From NCBI GenBank assembly GCA_023846275.1, contig CM043874.1, forward strand, positions 29,299,630-29,363,629: a stretch of 64,000 nt of DNA, in the 5' to 3' direction. Below, piece by piece: positions 58,400 through 64,000 of this stretch. The translations under genes and the position numbers were made by a program. The notes under the pieces were generated by a model. That model was not told where the DNA came from. It saw nothing but the letters and a program-made list of their open reading frames with translations, and searched no databases. Numbering within the stretch: position 1 is the first letter of the stretch; every line of letters starts with the position of its first letter. The stretch is from Vanilla planifolia (Eukaryota > Streptophyta > Magnoliopsida > Asparagales > Orchidaceae).

Positions 58400-61300
58400 T
58401 AATGATTACACAATACAATGCTTATATTAATACTTGTATAATCTACATTCTAGCTTAAAGTCTCAACAAATATTTGAAGTTGTAATGGTATCATATAAAT
58501 ATGATGACTTTATCATATTGATTTTACCACCATCTAATTAAATTAGTGAAAGAGCAAATTGGATTGTACTAAGTATCGACCTTTTACGTGTGTCATCTAT
58601 TCTCGAAGAGTTGAGTTTCCACTAAAATTGCATAAACACAAAGCTTTCTTTGTATGTATATAGAACTTATTTGCTCTTAGGATCCATTATAAGTACAAGC
58701 TTTGTAGTGGTTAGACATAAAAGTTTATTGTATCATATGGTATGACCTTATCGTGTTGCATGTTTTTGGTTGTACACAAGATAGGTCTTATACGATCACC
58801 AAGTTGTGCTTACAAGTTGTATAACATAACAATACAAAGTATCATAGCTATATATTTTGGTTTAATGTATAGATAAAAGTATTGATTTAGAATAACAATG
58901 AATTTTCAATGTCGTACTAATATTATACTTGTGTCGTATGAATACTTGAACTCATAATAAATGTCCTTCCATGTATGAGAACAAGCTATGTAGCAATCTT
59001 TTATGATTTATTGTTAGTCAAACGACTTATAAAAAAGTCAATTACATTACTATCATATAATAACAATAGTTATACCATAATAATATGATAAGTATTTAAT
59101 AAACTTATATTTTGAAATATCCATTATCATACAATAATGATCTATATATCACTATTGTATAATAACTTACTTCATAACATAGAAACATATACATATTAGA
59201 TTTCATACTACTATGATAAGTTTATTGTATATTTACAACTATCTCTTTAAATTTAAGTGAACTAACTAATACATGATCGAACAAACATTCATTATTATAC
59301 GATCACATCATATAACTTTTCTTGAGAGCTCAACTCTTGATGAAAATAAATAATGAAAGATGACGATCTATAATTAGTCATGCATGGTCTCTTTGAACTA
59401 TTAATATGAACTATTTTATACTAATACGATCCATATAATTATTTTGTATGATGACTTAGCATTTTACAAGATAAGAACTCTTCTCCGACTTGTATGACAA
59501 AAATATTTTTATCTCAATAAGTGATGGTCGTATCACTGGATTATGAAGATGATTATAGTTTTATTCTCATCGTCCTAATATAAAATACTTAATGTACTAA
59601 TATTACACTTTTACAAAAACATATTATGGCTAATTGTAAGATCTTAATGGCATTATAACCATCAAAATTTTTTTATTTGAATCTAATGTTCAAGGTTATT
59701 TTATTTTTCTTTTTCTTCTACATGCTCAATGACCTATTTGGGTTGGGAGTTTGGAATTGCATGTGAAAATTTGAGTCTTTGTATGGGTTATAAGAGGTTT
59801 AAAGAAGTATGAGAATACCTTTATTTCCTTTAAGCCTAGGATGAGTTTCAGCAAGAAGCATGTTTAGTTTTGCCATCTATATAAAGTGTTCAAACCTAAT
59901 GTATAATACATTAAGTTCAAGAAAAATAAGAAAATATTCTTTGTTTTGAGAAAGATAGGCATCACATCAATATTTGATATATAGTCCATTATTCTTGAGA
60001 GAGTAAGATGATAAGTAAGAACTGACTTTCTTGAAAAATAGGTGGTATGCTAATATTTTACATAAGGGTATGTTTAGTATATAGGTAAGATATTATTAAT
60101 ATTGTGCATGGCACATTAAGTTGAATAATGGACTTTGGATTTCAACATGTCTTACATAAGTGAAAATTTTTTGTATGTTTAATTCAAAAAAAAAAGGAGT
60201 GACATGAAGAAAGAACTATTTGTTTAGTTTAAACTATAATTTTGAGCATAATATATGATATATTATAAAAACTTACAATGCATTAAGTATTTTTTTTAGT
60301 CAATATGTAATTAGAGGGGACAATATATAATATTGAGTTAAAAAATGCATGGTACATTATACTTAGCATACCATACATAAAGAAAAAAAAGTGTAATAAA
60401 GCATTTCATAAAGTATAAGAATATAAGTTGTGGAATAACTTAACTTGTTTAAATTATATTTGATTTAGGATGCAGGGCATGAAAGGAAAAGAAAGATTGG
60501 ATAAAATTATATCCTTAAATTCTAAGTAAATGAATCTCGTATTGAAATTATAAGCAGAAAAGAATGATTGGAAGAGTATACTGATATGTGGACAAGCATT
60601 GCATCATAATTCATACATACTTCATGATAATATATGTTGTTAGATTGAAATGAATGGCATATACATATTTGGTATATGATTTTTCAACTTGGTAGTATAA
60701 AACATTCATATAAATATATAATACGTTAGAAAGTAAATGTTGTGATAAGTAAATAAATTAGGCTTCCTTTTGATTAAGCTAGTAAATGTCATAGATATGT
60801 GAATATATATAAAAGAGGATGAACATAAGCCTTGTTATATCTCATTATTAGATATAATATGAGAGAATAAAGAAATAAAAAACAAAGTATAGTCTTTCCA
60901 AAAAAAATTATCCCATAATGATTTAATAAGAAAACAATATGACCTTAATATAGGATGTAAGGCATGATGAGGACTAGTCATGTAGCATGTCATGAGTTAG
61001 CATTAGAGATATCTTTTTATTACATCATTAGCACATTACATAAGGTTTTGAAATATAAAGATAATGGGATTATGATATTAAAAATTTATTTATGTTCTAT
61101 ATAGGATGGATGTATTGAGAAATAAAGATATTATAATATTTAGGCATCATTTATGCTCTATGAAAGTGGATGTACTATGATCATTACTACTTGCATTTTG
61201 TGTAAGGTCTTAATGTGTAGATATGAGATGATATGATTACTAGTAATTTTGATGTAACTATATGCTAAGTTTTAGATGATAAGATTCTAAAATAAAAACT

Positions 61301-62792
61301 AAAAATAAAATATATAATAAAAGAGAAAATAATATTGTGAGAAAATAGAGCCTAAATAGTTGAAAGATTAATATATGAAAAGATAAGACAAGAGAAGGAA
61401 AAAAAGAGAATAAGTAAACCATAGCATGAACAAAGAAGAGATGATTATATATATATAACTGCATAAAGTGAAAAACATCTAAAATTATGTTTATTTTATT
61501 TCAGTATAATAATAATGATTCACTATATGTATAAGAGTACATTATGTTATTGATATCATGATGTATTATTACTTAATTATTTTAGAATATCTTATTTACT
61601 CTTTTTATAATTAAATGTTGATTATTATTTGAATTTATTTATTGAACTTTATGTCATTGTTTGTGTTTCTTACATGATTGGGCATACCACTGGCATTTCA
61701 AGAGAGGTAGATTAATATGGTAATGGAGATGAATGAAAACTCAACAAAACACTTTGGGAAGTGATGTATATTTTTATTATTTTTGGATGTATATTATGGT
61801 AATGTCTTAGCTAGTTCTTATACAAAAGTAAACTTAAAAATGATAGTATTACAACTCTAGTGATTTGATAAGCCAATAGCTATATTTGAAAAAAAAAAAT
61901 AAGAATTTGATGTAGTATTGTCATTCCTTACTTAAAGGATTAGTTGTGTTCTTATTTTTTGTTTTTTTATTTTAACTAAGCTAATAATGATTGTTATCTT
62001 GGTAATCAATGCAGAAATATAGGTGTGATGAGACAATTTAGATCCCTTAACTTAGACGTATTGTACGTCTGAACTAACATACCCACATTAATCCTTCAAT
62101 GTACCATAAACTAAAATCAATGAACAATCCATTTTCTTTTGTATTTAACGTATGTGGGTATAATATATTATATGTGAAATTCAATTATAATACTATTCAT
62201 CTATATAATTAAAAAATATATAATAAGTTTACACTCTAAGTAGTAAAACATATATGTCAAACATGTCACATGTAATTGAACTATAAAATTAACATGTGTT
62301 TCTCATTATGATGTTTACCCATTCTCATATATACTATGATGTTATCTAAAATATTATTCTAAGTTTATCCATGTATAATTTCTCATCATAGGTTTGTCAT
62401 TTTTTTAAAGTTCTCATCCTTAAGATTTTAACCATTGTGATACCACTTAGTGGTGCTTTAATGTCATCACATAATTTAATATATATATTTTAAAAAATTT
62501 TGAAATCATTTCCTTTTATTAAGAAAAATCCTTTTATTTTAAAAGTCCTTTTTATTATAAAGTTTGATAGTTTTCAAAATCATAAACCAAGTTAACCTTT
62601 TATAAAGAAATCAATTCATATATTTCTTCTAAAAAAACAAATATGCTAAATAACTTTTTGCAAAGTAATATAACCCAAAGTTTTTGCTGCCCTTGAAATA
62701 GAAAATAAGAAAATAAAATTTTTATCCATTTTCAAAATAACAAATCCAATGATAACATGATTATGTAGCTATAATATAGAATATTATGAAAT

Positions 62793-62839
62793 AATAATAT
62801 TTTGGAGTTAAATAATATTTTGGAGTTAAATAATATTTT
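62793..62839. repeat. 18-bp tandem repeat, about 2.6 copies
   Basis: AATAATATTTTGGAGTTA occurs at 62793 and 62811, followed by a partial third unit at 62829. Confidence 0.9.
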
Positions 62840-63545
62840 ATAATTTTTATAAATTTTTTGTAGAATTTTCTTGAATTGTAATTGTTATAAAGGGTCATAT
62901 CATATAATAGAAATAGATCATATAATACGATTCCATGTGATGAAAGAAGAAAACATAGTTAAGTTGTACACATTGTATAATACAATAAGGACATCGTATA
63001 ATATAATAGAATGTGAAGTAAACTCCATAAGCTAAAGATGAACTTATCAAATGATTTAAAACATCATATTAGTACAACTATGGACTATACAATCATCACT
63101 GGTAAGTATCATATAAGGCCAATTAAGCTAATGAAGTGGAAGATTGGATCATACAGTATGACAATAATAGATCATATACTACCATCAATGTAATAGTAAA
63201 GATTATATGGAGTCAAATTAAATCATATGATATAATGTAATTGATAGTAAAAATATAGTCAATTAAAGGAAAATTTAACTAATTATGATATGAGTAATGG
63301 ATTCCAAACCTCATCATAGAAGAATGATTAAAGAATCGTATCAGTACAATAAAGTTATGAAGAGTGTCTTACAAGAACATTTTTAGTTATGACGATAAGA
63401 AAATGTTGTAAAATATATCGTATAAGCATGATAAAGGGCATCATACACAATGATGTATGGATTATGTTTAAGCTTAGTTGGGTGAAAGTGATTATTTAAG
63501 TGTGAAGAAGATAATTGATAAGTATGATTAGTATGAATAAGTGCA

Positions 63546-63553
63546 TATAAATA
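63546..63553 (+). promoter_or_regulatory. TATA box, probably of an LTR
   Basis: TATAAATA followed by GAGATTTTACTC, in a stretch otherwise similar to LTR debris. The context (TATAAATAGAG, then ACACAAAGCTTGG about 35 bp on) looks like a core promoter, but no downstream gene is visible before the window ends. Confidence 0.35.
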
Positions 63554-64000
63554 GAGATTTTACTCATTACATAACACAAAGCTTGGTATTGTATATTTAT
63601 GATATGAAAAAACTAAAAAGATTTTAAAATGACTGAGTTAATCGTCAAGGAGAGAGTCCAACTAATGTAAAACATCCAAGAAAATGAGTAAATGATCGAT
63701 TTTATATGTAAGAGAGTGAGGTTGAGCTTAGAAAAGATTTTTTGGATATTTCTAAGCAATTAGTTTGGCCAAGTGTATTAGAGTGAGAGGAAATGAATTA
63801 AAAGCATATCTTGAAGCTTTGGAAGGAATCTAAGAAGAATTAAAAATTAAGCAAGGATAAAATCATGGTGGTTCCCACCTTAGGTATTATAGCACTATGA
63901 TAAATTGAGTAAAGAATTAAGTTCTCTGATAGATCATTATATGGGAATTTAAAGGTAGGAAAACTTGTACAATGTGCATATGTTTTGTTGATTAATGCTT

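Larger units (their letters stand above)
58400..64000. other. AT-rich LTR-like debris to the window end
   Basis: Stretches rich in CATATGAT and ATACGAT words (58440-59600, 62880-63420) resemble parts of R2 and the 46300/50400 repeats. No protein motif is recognised. The minus-strand frame 61258-61464 is low-complexity hydrophobic and reads as a chance opening. A TATA box lies at 63546. Confidence 0.4.

Overview
This window reads as nuclear DNA of a flowering plant, most likely repeat-rich, gene-poor heterochromatin. The evidence is one class III (secretory plant-type) peroxidase gene with plant-type GT-AG introns, surrounded by decayed Ty1-copia, Ty3-gypsy and LINE (L1-type) retrotransposons in very AT-rich DNA. 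The peroxidase exons are much richer in G+C than their surroundings. That would fit a monocot, but I cannot name the species from sequence alone.

Layout. 1-1200: plus-strand Ty3-gypsy relic (gag zinc knuckle, protease-side region, start of reverse transcriptase). 1205-4776: minus-strand Ty1-copia relic (RT, integrase, protease, gag, degenerate tRNA-Met primer site, one LTR). 6405-7605: three-exon class III peroxidase on the minus strand with a TATA box, broken by a frameshift in exon 3. 7745-11640, 17990-20700 and 22850-24200: copies of one dispersed LTR-like repeat family (called R1 here). 13011-13605: tandem array of about nine 67-bp units. 14067-17261: a 3.2-kb G+C-rich solo LTR with a perfect 5-bp target duplication. 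26319-32275: direct tandem duplication of a unit of about 3 kb, each copy holding an internally deleted gypsy element with two LTR remnants and an integrase relic (minus strand). 35040-41000: plus-strand L1-type LINE with ORF1, endonuclease, RT and C-terminal RNase H relics, apparently sitting inside an older LTR. 42000-45330: LTR end, primer-binding site and gag relic of a gypsy element. 46300-52000: two diverged LTR-like copies flanking a chromovirus-type integrase tail. 52000-64000: AT-rich DNA with a 2.5-kb-spaced pair of near-identical 190-bp repeats, microsatellites and LTR-like debris.

The only host gene I can support is the peroxidase, and it may be a pseudogene. I see no tRNA or rRNA gene, no CRISPR array, no operon and no intact transposon. 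Reading frames outside the peroxidase are transposon relics or chance openings in AT-rich sequence. I did not find a new biological system. The more interesting observations are structural: the broken peroxidase and its duplicated upstream region, the tandemly duplicated deleted gypsy element with an apparent empty site elsewhere in the window, the solo LTR, and several satellite-like arrays. All repeat identities were judged by eye.
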